In this document: positions 13,780 to 22,926 of the stretch, piece by piece | Numbering within the stretch: the stretch's first letter is position 1 | Layout: each line of letters starts with the position of its first letter | Assembly (NCBI RefSeq): GCF_003355155.1 | Contig: NZ_CP031320.1 | Span: 6,191,367-6,255,366 of the forward strand | Reading direction: 5' to 3' | Source: Streptomyces armeniacus | GTDB lineage: Bacteria; Actinomycetota; Actinomycetes; Streptomycetales; Streptomycetaceae | Length of the DNA stretch: 64,000 nt | Notes under the pieces: generated by a model | The model's input: only the letters and a program-made list of their open reading frames with translations | What the model was told of the DNA's origin: nothing | The model's database searches: none | Made by a program: the position numbers and the translations under genes

Positions 13780-14805
13780 TCAGGCCCGCACCACGAGCGG
13801 GAAGGGGCCCGGCGGGCGGATCTCCCCGATGACCGGGTGGCCCGGCAGCTCCCCCGCGAGCAGCAGTCCGCCGGAGGTCTGCGCGTCGGCCAGCAGCAGA
13901 CGTTCCTCGCCGGAAACGGCCCCGAAATCCGTGAAAGGCGTGATCCAGTCCAGATTGCGGTGTGTGCCACCGCTGACAAAGCCGTCTGCGACGGCTTTTC
14001 GGGCATCGGTGAGCAAAGGCACCGCCGAGGAATTGACGACGGCGGTGACGTTCGCCGCCCGCGCGAGCTTGTACATATGGCCCAGCAGCCCGAATCCCGT
14101 CACATCTGTACCGGATCTGATGCCGGATTCCACAGCGGCCCGTGAGGCGTCACGGTTGAGCGCCGCCATCGTTTCCACCGCCTCCGGAAACACCGTACCG
14201 GTCGCTTTGTGACGGGTGTTGAGAACGCCGGTCCCCAGCGGTTTCGTCAGGGTCAACGGCAGACCGGGGGCCGCGGCGTCCATACGCAGCATCCGGTCCG
14301 GCTGTACGACACCGACCACGGACATGCCGTACTTCGGCTCCGGATCGTCGACGCTGTGCCCGCCGCCCACGTGGCAGCCGGCGGCGTGGGCGACGTCCCG
14401 GCCCCCGCTGAGCACCCTGGCCGCCACCTCGAGCGACAGCTTCTCCCGCGGCCACCCGAGCAGGTTGACGGCGGCGACCGGGACCCCGCCCATCGCGTAC
14501 ACGTCGGAGAGCGCGTTGGCCGCCGCGATACGGCCCCAGTCGTACGGGTCGTCGACCACGGGCGTGAAGAAATCCGCCGTGGTGACGATCGCGCGCTCAC
14601 CGTCCAGCCGTACCACCGCCGCGTCGTCCCCGCCGCTGTCGAGGCCGATCATCAGCTCCAGGGCCGGGTCCACGGCGGCGCCGTGCCCTCCGGACAACCC
14701 GGCCACCAGTGAGTCCAGTTCGCCCGGCGGGATCTTGCAGGCACAGCCCCCGCCGTGGGCCAGCTGGGTAAGGCGTGGGATGTCGTCGGCGCGCGGCTCG
14801 CTCAT
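13780..14805 (-). CDS. selD: Selenide, water dikinase
   Basis: SelD makes selenophosphate from selenide and ATP, the selenium donor for selenocysteyl-tRNA. The 341-residue protein from Met at 14805 (a Met seven codons earlier is less likely) shows the N-terminal catalytic loop AHGGGCACKIPPGELDSLVA, with Cys in the position that is Cys or Sec in the family and the following Lys. It also shows the AIRS-type aspartates in LDSGGDDAAVVRLDG and DVYAMGGVPVAAVNL, and GGHSVDDPEPKYG. The gene points away from the tRNA-Sec/selA/selB group, with about 140 bp between selD and the tRNA, so a divergent promoter is likely there. Confidence 0.95.
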   Translation of the reverse strand: MSEPRADDIPRLTQLAHGGGCACKIPPGELDSLVAGLSGGHGAAVDPALELMIGLDSGGDDAAVVRLDGERAIVTTADFFTPVVDDPYDWGRIAAANALSDVYAMGGVPVAAVNLLGWPREKLSLEVAARVLSGGRDVAHAAGCHVGGGHSVDDPEPKYGMSVVGVVQPDRMLRMDAAAPGLPLTLTKPLGTGVLNTRHKATGTVFPEAVETMAALNRDASRAAVESGIRSGTDVTGFGLLGHMYKLARAANVTAVVNSSAVPLLTDARKAVADGFVSGGTHRNLDWITPFTDFGAVSGEERLLLADAQTSGGLLLAGELPGHPVIGEIRPPGPFPLVVRA

Positions 14806-14943
14806 GTGCGGTGAACCTACCCCCACCGCAGCCGGTACGGGAGGGGCGCCCGTACGGTGCCGCTCCCCGCCGCTCCTCCCCGGGGCAGGTCAGAGCCCGG
14901 GGCAGGTCGGAGCCACGGTGCCGGGGAACCTATACTTCCCGGC

Positions 14944-15036
14944 GGAGGCGGGCAGGCGCCTGGTGGCCCTCACGGTCTTCAACACCGATGTGGCCGGGAA
15001 CCCCGGTCAGGCGGGTTCGATTCCCGTACGCCTCCG
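14944..15036 (+). tRNA. selC: tRNA-Sec (anticodon UCA)
   Basis: A 93-base tRNA of the long selenocysteine type. The acceptor GGAGGCG (14944-14950) pairs with CGCCTCC (15029-15035) and the discriminator is G. The anticodon loop contains CTTCAAC, giving UCA. A long variable arm (GCCGGGAACCCCGGT region) and a TTCGATT T-loop follow. It ends 11 bases before the selA ATG, which implies the tRNA and selA may share a primary transcript. Confidence 0.95.
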
Positions 15037-15047
15037 CGGGAGAGCCG

Positions 15048-16358
15048 ATGGACGACAGAAGACGCGTACCCCGCACCGACGCCGTGCTCGGGGACCCGGA
15101 ACTCGTCGTCGCGGGCGAACGGCTGGGCCGCACCCTGGTGCGCGAGGCCGTCACGGCCGCCCTGGAGCTGGTCCGGCAGGGGGCGCTGGCCCCCGAACTG
15201 GCCGCCGCCACGGCCCTGTCCATGCTGCCGCCGACCGCCACCCGGCTGCTGCCGGTCCTCAACGCCACCGGTGTCCTCGTCCACACCAACCTCGGACGGG
15301 CCCCCCTCTCCGCTGCCGCGCGGGAGGCTGTGGTGGCCGCCGCGGGATGTACCGACGTCGAGTTCGACCTCACGACCGGCCGGCGCGGGCGACGCGGGGC
15401 GGGTGCCACGGCGGCCCTGGCAGAGGCGGTTCCCGCCGCCGAGGCCGTGCACCTCACCAACAACAACGCCGCCGCCCTGGTACTCGCCGCGACCGCGCTG
15501 GCCAGGGACCGGGAGATCGTCATCAGCCGGGGCGAACTGGTGGAGATCGGGGACGGGTTCCGGATTCCCGAGCTGCTGGAGAGCACCGGTGCCCGGCTGC
15601 GCGAGGTGGGGACCACCAACCGGACCCACCTCGCCGACTACGCCGCCGCGATCGGCCCCGGCACCGGCTTCGTCCTCAAGGTGCACCCCTCCAACTTCGC
15701 GACCACCGGCTTCGTCTCCTCCGTCCCGGTCCGCGAACTGGCCACCCTGGGCGCCCCCGTGGTGTACGACATCGGCTCCGGACTGCTCGAACCCCACCCG
15801 GTGCTGCCGAACGAACCCGACGCGGCCTCCGCGCTGCGCGCCGGAGCGGGCCTCGTCACGGCCAGCGCCGACAAGCTGCTGGGCGGTCCACAGGCCGGAC
15901 TGGTCCTGGGCACCCGGGACCTGGTCGGCCGGCTGCGCCGGCATCCCCTGGCGAGGGCACTGCGGGTGGACAAGCTCGCCCTGGCCGCGCTGGAGGCCAC
16001 CCTGCGGGGGCCGGCGACTCCCGTAGCCCAGGCGCTCACCGCGGATTCCGGCCGGCTCCTCGCCCGTGCCGAGGCCCTGGCGGGCGCGCTGGCGGACAAG
16101 GGCGTGGACGCCGTCGCCACGGTGACCGAGGCACGGGTGGGCGGCGGGGGCGCCCCGGACGCCGTACTGCCCAGTGCGGCCGTACGACTTCCGCTGACGC
16201 TGGCGACGGCGCTGCGGACCGGCCGGCCGGCGGTGGTGGGACGGCAGCACGCCGGCGGGCTGCTGCTCGACCTCCGGACGGTCCCCCCGGAGGACGACGA
16301 CTCGTTGGCGGCGGCGGTGCTGGCCGCCCGTACCGAGCGGCGCGGCGGGGACGACTGA
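15048..16358 (+). CDS. selA: L-seryl-tRNA(Sec) selenium transferase
   Basis: SelA converts seryl-tRNA-Sec to selenocysteyl-tRNA-Sec using selenophosphate and pyridoxal phosphate. The 436-residue protein has the N-terminal tRNA-binding domain, then NATGVLVHTNLGRAPLS (about residues 75-91) and VHLTNNNAAALVLAATAL. The PLP-lysine segment is TASADKLLGGPQAGLVLG (Lys about 277). Length is near the family norm. The ATG start lies 11 bases past the tRNA-Sec gene, and selB follows two bases after the stop, giving a tight tRNA-selA-selB unit. Confidence 0.95.
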   Translation: MDDRRRVPRTDAVLGDPELVVAGERLGRTLVREAVTAALELVRQGALAPELAAATALSMLPPTATRLLPVLNATGVLVHTNLGRAPLSAAAREAVVAAAGCTDVEFDLTTGRRGRRGAGATAALAEAVPAAEAVHLTNNNAAALVLAATALARDREIVISRGELVEIGDGFRIPELLESTGARLREVGTTNRTHLADYAAAIGPGTGFVLKVHPSNFATTGFVSSVPVRELATLGAPVVYDIGSGLLEPHPVLPNEPDAASALRAGAGLVTASADKLLGGPQAGLVLGTRDLVGRLRRHPLARALRVDKLALAALEATLRGPATPVAQALTADSGRLLARAEALAGALADKGVDAVATVTEARVGGGGAPDAVLPSAAVRLPLTLATALRTGRPAVVGRQHAGGLLLDLRTVPPEDDDSLAAAVLAARTERRGGDD

Positions 16359-16360
16359 CC

Positions 16361-18157
16361 GTGTTCGTCCTCGCCACGGCAGGCCATGTCGACCACGGCA
16401 AATCCACCCTGCTGCGGGCCCTCACCGGCACCGACCCCGACCGTCTCGACGAGGAACAGCGGCGCGGTCTCACCCTCGACCTGGGCTTCGTGTGGAGCAG
16501 GCTGCCCGGCGGACGGCCGCTGGCGTTCGTCGACGTACCGGGCCATCAGCGCTTCATCGCCAACACCCTCGCCGGAATCGCCACCGCGCCGGCCGTGCTG
16601 TTCGTGGTGTCGGCGGACGAGGGCTGGAAGCCCCAGTCACAGGAACACCTGGACGCCGTCGACGCGTTCGGTGTCCGCACCGGGCTGCTGGTGGTGACCC
16701 GCGCCGACCTCGCCGACCCGTCCGCCGCCCTGGCCGAGGCACGGGAGCGCCTGGCCGCCAGCTGCCTCGGGGCCGTGGACGCGGTGGCGGTCAGCGCACG
16801 TACCGGCACCGGGCTCGACGCGCTACGGCGCGAGTTGGGGGCACTGGCCGCCGCCGCTCCCCAGGCCGACGGCGACGCTCCCGTACGGCTGTGGCTGGAC
16901 CGGGCGTTCACGGTCGACGGGGCGGGCACGGTGGTCACCGGCACCCTGACCGCCGGCCGGCTCACCGTCGGGGACCACCTCGAACTCGCTCCCGAGGGCC
17001 GGCCGGTGGCCGTACGGGGGCTGCAGTGCCTGGGGGCCGACGCGGACACGGTGGCCGCGCCCGCCCGCGTCGCCGTCAACCTGCGCCGTACCCCTCGGGC
17101 GATGGTCAAGCGGGGGCAGGCGCTGGTGACCCCCGGGAGCTGGTGGCGTACCGGCACGGTGGACGTCCGGCTGGACGAGGAGGGGGTGACGCTCCCCGCC
17201 GAACCGCTGGTCCACTGCGGTACGGCGATGACCGGCGCGCGGGTGCGCCCCCTGGGGCCGGGGGCGGCGCGGCTCCGGCTGCGGACGCCGCTGTACCTGC
17301 ACATCGGCGACCGGCTGCTGCTCCGCGACCCGGGGTCCCGGCGGCTGACCGGGGCGCTGGTGCTGGACGTCGCCCCGCCGGAGCTGACCCGCAGAGGTGC
17401 GGCGGCGACCCGGGCCCGGGAGCTGGCGGCCATGCCGGACAGCACCGAACTGACCGTACAGCTGCGCCGGCTGGGCCTGCGGCGCCGTGACGAACTGCGG
17501 GCGATGGGTGTCACGGTGCCCGGGGACCGGCCACCGGCCGCGACGGACGGCCCCGCCGCCGACCACGTGGTGAGCGCCGGGGGATGGCTGCTGGACCCCG
17601 CGTACGCGGCCGGGCTGGGGAGCGGGCTGGAGGACGCGGTGACAGCGCACCAGCAGTCGCGGCCCCTCGACCCCGGCCTTCCGGTGACCGAGGCCCAGCG
17701 GGCACTCCGCCTCCCGGAAGCGGCACTGGTCGAGGCCCTGGCGACGGAGCGGCTGCTGGTGCGCAACGGCAGGCTGTACCGGCGGGACGCCCCGGCCGCG
17801 TTGCCGGCGCCGCTACGGGAAGCCGCACGGGAACTGGAAGCCGACTTCCGCAGCGCACCCTTCCGGGCACCGACGGGGCAGCGGCTGAGGGAACTGGGCC
17901 TCACCCGGCAGGCACTGGCCGTACTGGTCCGGGAGGGCCGGGTCGCCCGCTTCGGCGACATCCATCTGCCGGCCGACGCGGCGGACCGGGCCGCCGCCCG
18001 ACTGAGGGTCCTTCATGGGCCGTTCACGGTCGGGGACTGCTGCCGGGCACTGGACACCAGCCGGCGGGTGGCCATCCCCCTGCTGGAGCACCTCGACCGT
18101 ACGGGGGTGACCCGCCGGGACGCGGACACCGGCCGCCGTACCCTCAGGGACGGCTGA
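16361..18157 (+). CDS. selB: Selenocysteine-specific elongation factor
   Basis: SelB is the GTPase that brings Sec-tRNA to ribosomes at UGA codons marked by a SECIS hairpin. GTG at 16361 opens directly into FVLATAGHVDHGKSTLLRAL (G1). Next are FVDVPGHQRFIANTLAG (G3), a TRADLADP-type G4 region (LVVTRADLADPSAALAEARE) and domain II/III beta barrels. The C-terminal winged helices (about residues 480-598, including LRELGLTRQALAVLVREGRV) bind the SECIS. At 598 residues it has the usual length. It starts two bases after selA. Confidence 0.95.
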   Translation: MFVLATAGHVDHGKSTLLRALTGTDPDRLDEEQRRGLTLDLGFVWSRLPGGRPLAFVDVPGHQRFIANTLAGIATAPAVLFVVSADEGWKPQSQEHLDAVDAFGVRTGLLVVTRADLADPSAALAEARERLAASCLGAVDAVAVSARTGTGLDALRRELGALAAAAPQADGDAPVRLWLDRAFTVDGAGTVVTGTLTAGRLTVGDHLELAPEGRPVAVRGLQCLGADADTVAAPARVAVNLRRTPRAMVKRGQALVTPGSWWRTGTVDVRLDEEGVTLPAEPLVHCGTAMTGARVRPLGPGAARLRLRTPLYLHIGDRLLLRDPGSRRLTGALVLDVAPPELTRRGAAATRARELAAMPDSTELTVQLRRLGLRRRDELRAMGVTVPGDRPPAATDGPAADHVVSAGGWLLDPAYAAGLGSGLEDAVTAHQQSRPLDPGLPVTEAQRALRLPEAALVEALATERLLVRNGRLYRRDAPAALPAPLREAARELEADFRSAPFRAPTGQRLRELGLTRQALAVLVREGRVARFGDIHLPADAADRAAARLRVLHGPFTVGDCCRALDTSRRVAIPLLEHLDRTGVTRRDADTGRRTLRDG

Positions 18158-18227
18158 CCCGCGGCGAGACCGGCGCCGGACGCCCCTCGCCGAGGCGGCA
18201 CCGGACACCGTTCGTCGTCCGCTCGGA

Positions 18228-18884
18228 TCAGAGGTCGTCGAGCCGGACCAGCCCGTCCTGGATCGCCCGCGCCAGGAGTGCCGCCTTGGTGGCCGCCTGC
18301 CGGCCGCTCATCGCGTACTTGATGCGGATGTGCTCGAGGTGGGAGTTGACCGTGTGAGGCGAGATGCCGAGCCGTCGGCCGACGAAGACCTTGGACTCGG
18401 ACTGGAACCACTCGATCAGTACCTCTGTCTCCCGGGCCGACAGCACCGGGCGGCTGGCGGAGCGGTCCCCGGCGAGCGCGCCCGCCAGCGAGGGCGGCGT
18501 GTACGCACGGCCGTCCGCCGCGGTGACGGTGGCCTCCAGCAGGTGATCGGCGCCCTCGGCCTTCGTCAGATAGCTCAACGCGCCCAGTTCCAGGCACTGC
18601 AGTGCGGTCGCGTCGTCGGCCCGCATCGAGTACACGACCACGCGCCGGCCCGCCTCGGTCAGCCTGCGCAGTTCACCCGTCGCCGGTACGGGGCCGCCCA
18701 GATGCAGGTCGAGGATCACCACGTCCGCGGTCGCGCCCTCCCCGGACCAGGCGACCGAGACGTCGTTGCCCGAGGCGGCGACCCGGATCGGCGGGGTCCC
18801 GGCGGACAGCCACTGGGCGACCCCGGCGCGTACGGCGGGGTGGTCGTCGACGATGACCGTACTCACCGGTGTCATCTGCGCCAT
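18228..18884 (-). CDS. NarL/LuxR-family response regulator
   Basis: A 218-residue protein with a receiver domain (VSTVIVDDHPAVRAGVAQWL with the acidic pair; phospho-Asp in ADVVILDLHLGG, about residue 58; Lys in LSYLTKAEGADH, about 110). The C-terminal LuxR helix-turn-helix contains LSARETEVLIEWFQSESKVF and RLGISPHTVNSHLEHIRIKY. It overlaps the preceding kinase-like gene by 13 bases, so three genes (kinase, kinase-like, regulator) are made together. Met4 is an alternative start. Target genes are unknown; the divergently placed M23 peptidase gene is a candidate. Confidence 0.9.
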   Translation of the reverse strand: MAQMTPVSTVIVDDHPAVRAGVAQWLSAGTPPIRVAASGNDVSVAWSGEGATADVVILDLHLGGPVPATGELRRLTEAGRRVVVYSMRADDATALQCLELGALSYLTKAEGADHLLEATVTAADGRAYTPPSLAGALAGDRSASRPVLSARETEVLIEWFQSESKVFVGRRLGISPHTVNSHLEHIRIKYAMSGRQAATKAALLARAIQDGLVRLDDL

Positions 18885-20104
18885 AGCGCCTCCAAGCGAA
18901 GGAAGTCCCCGTAGTGGTCCGATACGACCTCGACGCGTCCGTCGGCCGTGGTGACGGCCTCGGGGCGGGGACCGGAGTCCGTGTCGGTGTCCGTGTCCGT
19001 CACCACGGCGATACGCACGGCCTCGCCGGTGCGCAGCACGCTCACCCTGGCACGACCGCGTGCGGCCGACAACGCCGTGGCCACGGGGCCGGTCAGCCTG
19101 CGGCGTACCTGTGCGGGCACGGTCACCGGCGCCCCGCTGACGGCGAACGACACGTTCACGCCGCGGCGTTCGGCCACATCGACACAGGCTGTCATCTCGT
19201 GCACCAGCGGATCGGGAGTCTCGTCGTTCTCCGCGAACAGCCGGCGCAGCTGGGTCGCGGCGAGCGCGCAGCGGCGCCTGGTGTCCTCGTCACGCGGGTC
19301 CAGGGCGCCGTCCGCGAGCCCGGCGAGCAGCGGCAGGGTGGTGCCCAACTGCCCGGCGAACAAGGTGCGTTGGTGCTGCTCCCACTGTCGCGCGGTCAGT
19401 ACCCGCAGTTCGAGCCGGTCGTGTTCGTCGGCGACCGCGAGCGCCTCACGGCTGCGGCGCCGCAGCAGCCGGCTGATCACGATCACCGCCGCCTGGACGC
19501 TGACCGCGCCGAAGGCGACGGTGCAGGCCGCCCCGATCGCGGCACGGTCCGGCGGCCCCGCCACCAGGAACGTCCCCATGCTCGCCGTCAGATGGGCGGC
19601 CAGTACGGCGACGAGCAGCCGGATCCGGTCCAGGAGCAGCAGCAACAGGTGCCACTGCACCAGCCCGAACGACCAGTCCGGAGCCTGGAACCGCCGTCCG
19701 GGGTCGACCGCGGCCGTGGCGCAGAACGCAGCGGCGAGTACGACGGCGGTGCCGCCCGCGGTGACGGCGGCCGGCAGGGGCCGCTGGCGCAGCACCCACC
19801 AGGAGCAGACTGCCGGGACGCAGGCCAGTGCGGCGAAGGCACCCGTCGCGAGCGGCCGTGAACGGTACTCCTCGGTGAACAACGGACCCAGGGACAAGCC
19901 GAGTTGCAGGACCACCGTCACGCAGAGCAGGACGGTCCGCATGGTCGCGTCCATCTGGCCGGCGGCCGCGTCGCCGGAGGTCTCCGCGCGCCCCACGCCG
20001 CCCGGCGCGTCCTCCGCGCGCGCTGCCCTGCCCGGGCCGTCTTCCGCGCCCGGTCTGCCGTCCCCGCCCGGTCTGCCGTCCCCGCCTGGTCCGTCACTCG
20101 TCAC
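18872..20104 (-). CDS. Degenerate histidine-kinase-like membrane protein
   Basis: This 410-residue protein has a Gly/Asp-rich N-terminal tail with GGDGRPG repeats, five to six membrane helices (about residues 55-205), and a cytoplasmic part laid out like a NarX/DesK-type kinase. Where the phosphoacceptor His-Asp should be, the sequence reads TLFAGQLGTTLPLLAGLADG, with no His. The ATPase region (VPAQVRRRLTGPVATALSAA) lacks the N box. A run of Asp-Thr repeats (DTDTDTDS) lies near the C-terminus. It overlaps the true kinase gene upstream by 11 bases and the response regulator downstream. Likely a non-catalytic partner or sensor that forms heterodimers with the kinase. Confidence 0.75.
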   Translation of the reverse strand: MTSDGPGGDGRPGGDGRPGAEDGPGRAARAEDAPGGVGRAETSGDAAAGQMDATMRTVLLCVTVVLQLGLSLGPLFTEEYRSRPLATGAFAALACVPAVCSWWVLRQRPLPAAVTAGGTAVVLAAAFCATAAVDPGRRFQAPDWSFGLVQWHLLLLLLDRIRLLVAVLAAHLTASMGTFLVAGPPDRAAIGAACTVAFGAVSVQAAVIVISRLLRRRSREALAVADEHDRLELRVLTARQWEQHQRTLFAGQLGTTLPLLAGLADGALDPRDEDTRRRCALAATQLRRLFAENDETPDPLVHEMTACVDVAERRGVNVSFAVSGAPVTVPAQVRRRLTGPVATALSAARGRARVSVLRTGEAVRIAVVTDTDTDTDSGPRPEAVTTADGRVEVVSDHYGDFLRLEALWRR

Positions 20105-21269
20105 CGGACCACTCCATCCGTACGGTGGTTCCCCCGCCGGGGTGTGAGCGGACGGTTACCCGGCCGCCGACCGTGGCCAGCCGTTCGACCACCGAGGCGC
20201 GGATCCCGCGCCGGAACAGCGGTACGTCGTCCGGCCGGAAGCCCGCGCCGTGGTCGGACACCTCGACGGTGACCCGTACCTGCCCGAGCGTCATGCCGAG
20301 GGTGGCCGTGTCGACCCCGGCATGCCGCTCGACATTGACCAGGGCCTCGCGTACGGCGCGTACGAAGGCGAGCGCCACGGAGGCAGGCACGCAGCCGGCC
20401 CGCTCGTGGTCCTGGCCCTCGTTCCGTTCGTAGACCTGCGCCTCGTTCCGCTGGTGGACCTCGACCACCTCGACGTGCACACGGCTGCGCGCCGCGACCG
20501 CGTGCAGCGACGCCGCCAGGTCCACCGGACTGTCCTGCGCCGTGGCCCCGCCCGCGGCCCCCGTCAGCACCGTGAGATCCCGCCGGGCGTACGCCGCGAC
20601 CTGCTGTGGATCCGCGCCCTCGCCCTGTACCGCCACCATCAGGAACGTGGCGGCGGCGGTGTCGTGCAGCAGTGCCAGATACTCCCGTTCCTGCCGGTGC
20701 CGTGCCAGGGACAGCGCCTCGGTGCGCTCCAGGGCCGCCCGTCGCTCGCGCAGCGCGTCCGTCCGGCGACCGGAGCGGCGCAGCAGTACGAAGCCGAGGC
20801 GGGCCAGCAGACACTCGAACACCAGCCGCGGCACCAGCACTTCGGCACCGTCGGCACCCGTCGCCGCCAGATTCATCGCGAGCAGTCCCGCCGTGACCGG
20901 GACGGTGATCGCCGGTGGCCATTCCCACTGGAGCGTGATCGCCGTGGTGGTCAGGGTGTTGAGGGCCCACAGGTTCGGAGGTCCGCCGGTCCACTCCTGG
21001 GTCGCGCAGACCGCCACGACGCGGACGACGGCGAATCCCGACGCCAGTGCGGGTGCCCGCCCCGTCAGACCCGAGCACCAGTCCACCGCGGCCCCGGCGA
21101 GCATCAGGGCGAACAGCCCGAGACCGAGCGGGAGTGCGGACGACGGAACCGAGAGCAGTGCGAACGAACTGATCACGACCAGCGCCACCCCGCGCACGGG
21201 GGCGGCGAACCGGCGCGCGGAGGCGAGGTACAGCGACTCGACACCGCGATGTCGTTCCACCGCTCGCAT
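20094..21269 (-). CDS. Membrane sensor histidine kinase
   Basis: A 391-residue protein from ATG 21269 (GGAGG ten bases upstream; an earlier start at 21302 is possible). It has an N-terminal set of five or so membrane helices, then a HisKA_3-type H box [20 protein letters not shown] and an HATPase domain. That domain shows an N box [20 protein letters not shown] and glycine boxes [12 protein letters not shown] and [15 protein letters not shown]. It would phosphorylate the NarL-type regulator encoded two genes downstream. It is the first gene of a three-gene minus-strand unit that diverges from the M23 peptidase gene. Confidence 0.85.
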   Translation of the reverse strand: MRAVERHRGVESLYLASARRFAAPVRGVALVVISSFALLSVPSSALPLGLGLFALMLAGAAVDWCSGLTGRAPALASGFAVVRVVAVCATQEWTGGPPNLWALNTLTTTAITLQWEWPPAITVPVTAGLLAMNLAATGADGAEVLVPRLVFECLLARLGFVLLRRSGRRTDALRERRAALERTEALSLARHRQEREYLALLHDTAAATFLMVAVQGEGADPQQVAAYARRDLTVLTGAAGGATAQDSPVDLAASLHAVAARSRVHVEVVEVHQRNEAQVYERNEGQDHERAGCVPASVALAFVRAVREALVNVERHAGVDTATLGMTLGQVRVTVEVSDHGAGFRPDDVPLFRRGIRASVVERLATVGGRVTVRSHPGGGTTVRMEWSGDE

Positions 21270-21462
21270 CGGATCACCGTCCTCCAGGTCCGGGCCGGCC
21301 AACCGGGCCCAGCCGGTGACGGCGGACTATACCGAAGCCCACCCCGTCCCACCGGGGCGGATTGACGCGGGGCCGGCCCATGGTTCGAACGTCCGATGCG
21401 GCCGGGACGGCGCGTTGTTACCTTCGGCGCCCACTGTTTCCTCGAAGCCGGGAGTCGAGTTG

Positions 21463-22401
21463 ATGACAAGATTCGGAAGGAGCCGTACCTGGGCCGCGAT
21501 AGCCACCCTGTGCGCGGCACTGCTCATCTCGATCGGCCTGGTCCAGCCGGCCGGCGCCGCGCCCAACTGGCCCGTCGTCGGCACCGGTGCCGCGGGCTCG
21601 AACGTCGGCTCCGCCCAGCACCTGCTGCGCGCCCACGGCCACGACATAGCCGTCGACGGCCAGTTCGGCCCCGCGACCGAGGGCGCCGTCCGCGCGTTCC
21701 AGGAGTCCAAGGGGTACGGAGCGGACGGGGTGATCGGTTCGGAGACGTGGCCGGGTCTGGTGATCACCGTGCGGGAGGGTGACAGCGGCGACGCGGTGTC
21801 GGCGGCGCAGACGGCGTTGAACAAGCACGGTGCCGGTCTCGCCGTGGACGGCCAGTTCGGTCCGGGTACGGCGGACGCGGTGCGGTCGTTCCAGAGCGCT
21901 CAGGGTCTGACCGCGGACGGGATCGTCGGACCGAACACCTGGCAGCACCTCATCGGTCAGGGTGGCGCAGGCGGCAACTACACACTGCCCGTCGCCCGCG
22001 ACGCCATGTCCCGCGACCACTACGGCGCCCCGCATCACGACTATCCCGCGCTCGACCTGCCGGTCGGCACCGGAACCCCGATCTACGCGGTGACCTCCGG
22101 AGTGGCCGAGCAGGTCTCCAACGACCGCTGCGGACTCGGCTACCAGCTTCACGGCGACGATGGCGCCACATACCTCTACTGCCACTTCGACGCGCACCAG
22201 GCCGGCTCCGGCACCCGGGTCGACGCCGGAACCCAGCTCGGCCTGTCCGGAAGCACCGGCAACTCCACCGGCCCGCACCTGCACTTCGAGGTGAACGCGG
22301 GTGGCGCTCAACGCTGCCCGCAGCCCATGATGCTTGCCGTGTACGACGGAGCCGCCCCGCCCGCCCCGGGCGATCTCCCCACCGGCGGCTGCATCGAGTA
22401 G
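21463..22401 (+). CDS. Secreted M23 metallopeptidase with two peptidoglycan-binding domains
   Basis: A 312-residue protein with a Sec signal peptide ending QPAGAAPNW (about residue 33). Two PG_binding_1 domains follow ([20 protein letters not shown] and [20 protein letters not shown]), then a lysostaphin-type M23 domain with the zinc ligands [12 protein letters not shown] (His, Asp) and HLHFEVNAG (His-x-His). It would bind the cell wall and cut peptide cross-links. Its PG-binding pair is similar to that of the 10924-11862 product. It diverges from the two-component genes, and a perfect 34-bp hairpin begins within its last codons. Confidence 0.9.
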   Translation: MTRFGRSRTWAAIATLCAALLISIGLVQPAGAAPNWPVVGTGAAGSNVGSAQHLLRAHGHDIAVDGQFGPATEGAVRAFQESKGYGADGVIGSETWPGLVITVREGDSGDAVSAAQTALNKHGAGLAVDGQFGPGTADAVRSFQSAQGLTADGIVGPNTWQHLIGQGGAGGNYTLPVARDAMSRDHYGAPHHDYPALDLPVGTGTPIYAVTSGVAEQVSNDRCGLGYQLHGDDGATYLYCHFDAHQAGSGTRVDAGTQLGLSGSTGNSTGPHLHFEVNAGGAQRCPQPMMLAVYDGAAPPAPGDLPTGGCIE

Positions 22402-22468
22402 CACCCCCACCAGAGCCCAGGGGGTGTCCGAAACCGGACACCCCCTGGGCTCTGGTGGGGGTGCTACT
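22397..22468. terminator. Perfect 34-bp inverted repeat over the M23 stop codon
   Basis: Bases 22397-22430 are perfectly complementary to 22435-22468 with a four-base loop (AAAC). The left arm contains the stop codon of the M23 gene. It lacks a T run, as many Streptomyces terminators do, and its right arm lies 37 bp before gcvH. Confidence 0.85.
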
Positions 22469-22505
22469 CCACCCGCCCGGACCACTCATCCAGGAGAATC
22501 GCAGC

Positions 22506-22886
22506 ATGAGCAACCCCCAGCAGCTGAGCTACAGCAAGGAGCACGAGTGGCTGTCGCCCGCCGAGGACGGCGTCTCGACGGTCGGCATCACGGAGCACGC
22601 CGCCAACGCGCTCGGTGACGTCGTGTTCGTGCAGCTCCCCGAGGTCGGCGACCAGGTCACCGCGGACGACACCTGCGGCGAGCTGGAGTCCACGAAGTCG
22701 GTGAGCGACCTCTACTCACCCGTGACCGGCGAAGTGACCGAGATCAACGAAGATGTCGTGAACGACCCGTCGCTGGTGAACTCCGCGCCCTTCGAGGGCG
22801 GCTGGCTGTTCAAGGTGCGGGTGGCCGGCGAGCCGGAGGGCCTGCTGTCCGCCGACGAGTACGCCGCCTTCACCGCAGGTAACTGA
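22506..22886 (+). CDS. gcvH: Glycine cleavage system H protein
   Basis: GcvH carries the lipoyl arm that shuttles the aminomethyl group between the P, T and L proteins of glycine cleavage. The 126-residue protein has the usual start ([20 protein letters not shown]) and the lipoylation site [20 protein letters not shown], with the modified Lys about residue 65. Its size is normal. ATG 22506 is preceded by CAGGAGAA. It sits 40 bp ahead of glyA and is followed by sdaA, a common actinomycete order linking glycine, serine and one-carbon metabolism. gcvT and gcvP are not in the window. Confidence 0.95.
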   Translation: MSNPQQLSYSKEHEWLSPAEDGVSTVGITEHAANALGDVVFVQLPEVGDQVTADDTCGELESTKSVSDLYSPVTGEVTEINEDVVNDPSLVNSAPFEGGWLFKVRVAGEPEGLLSADEYAAFTAGN

Positions 22887-22926
22887 GCACTCGCCCGCTC
22901 TCAAGGACTCCCTTTAGGAAGACCTC

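Noticed and set aside
14216..16360. Very long open plus-strand frame leading into selB (over 700 codons upstream of the GTG)
   Set aside because: It runs through selA and tRNA-Sec in another frame and reads as Arg/Gly/Pro-rich sequence; high G+C keeps shadow frames open. SelB starts at GTG 16361 with its G1 motif.
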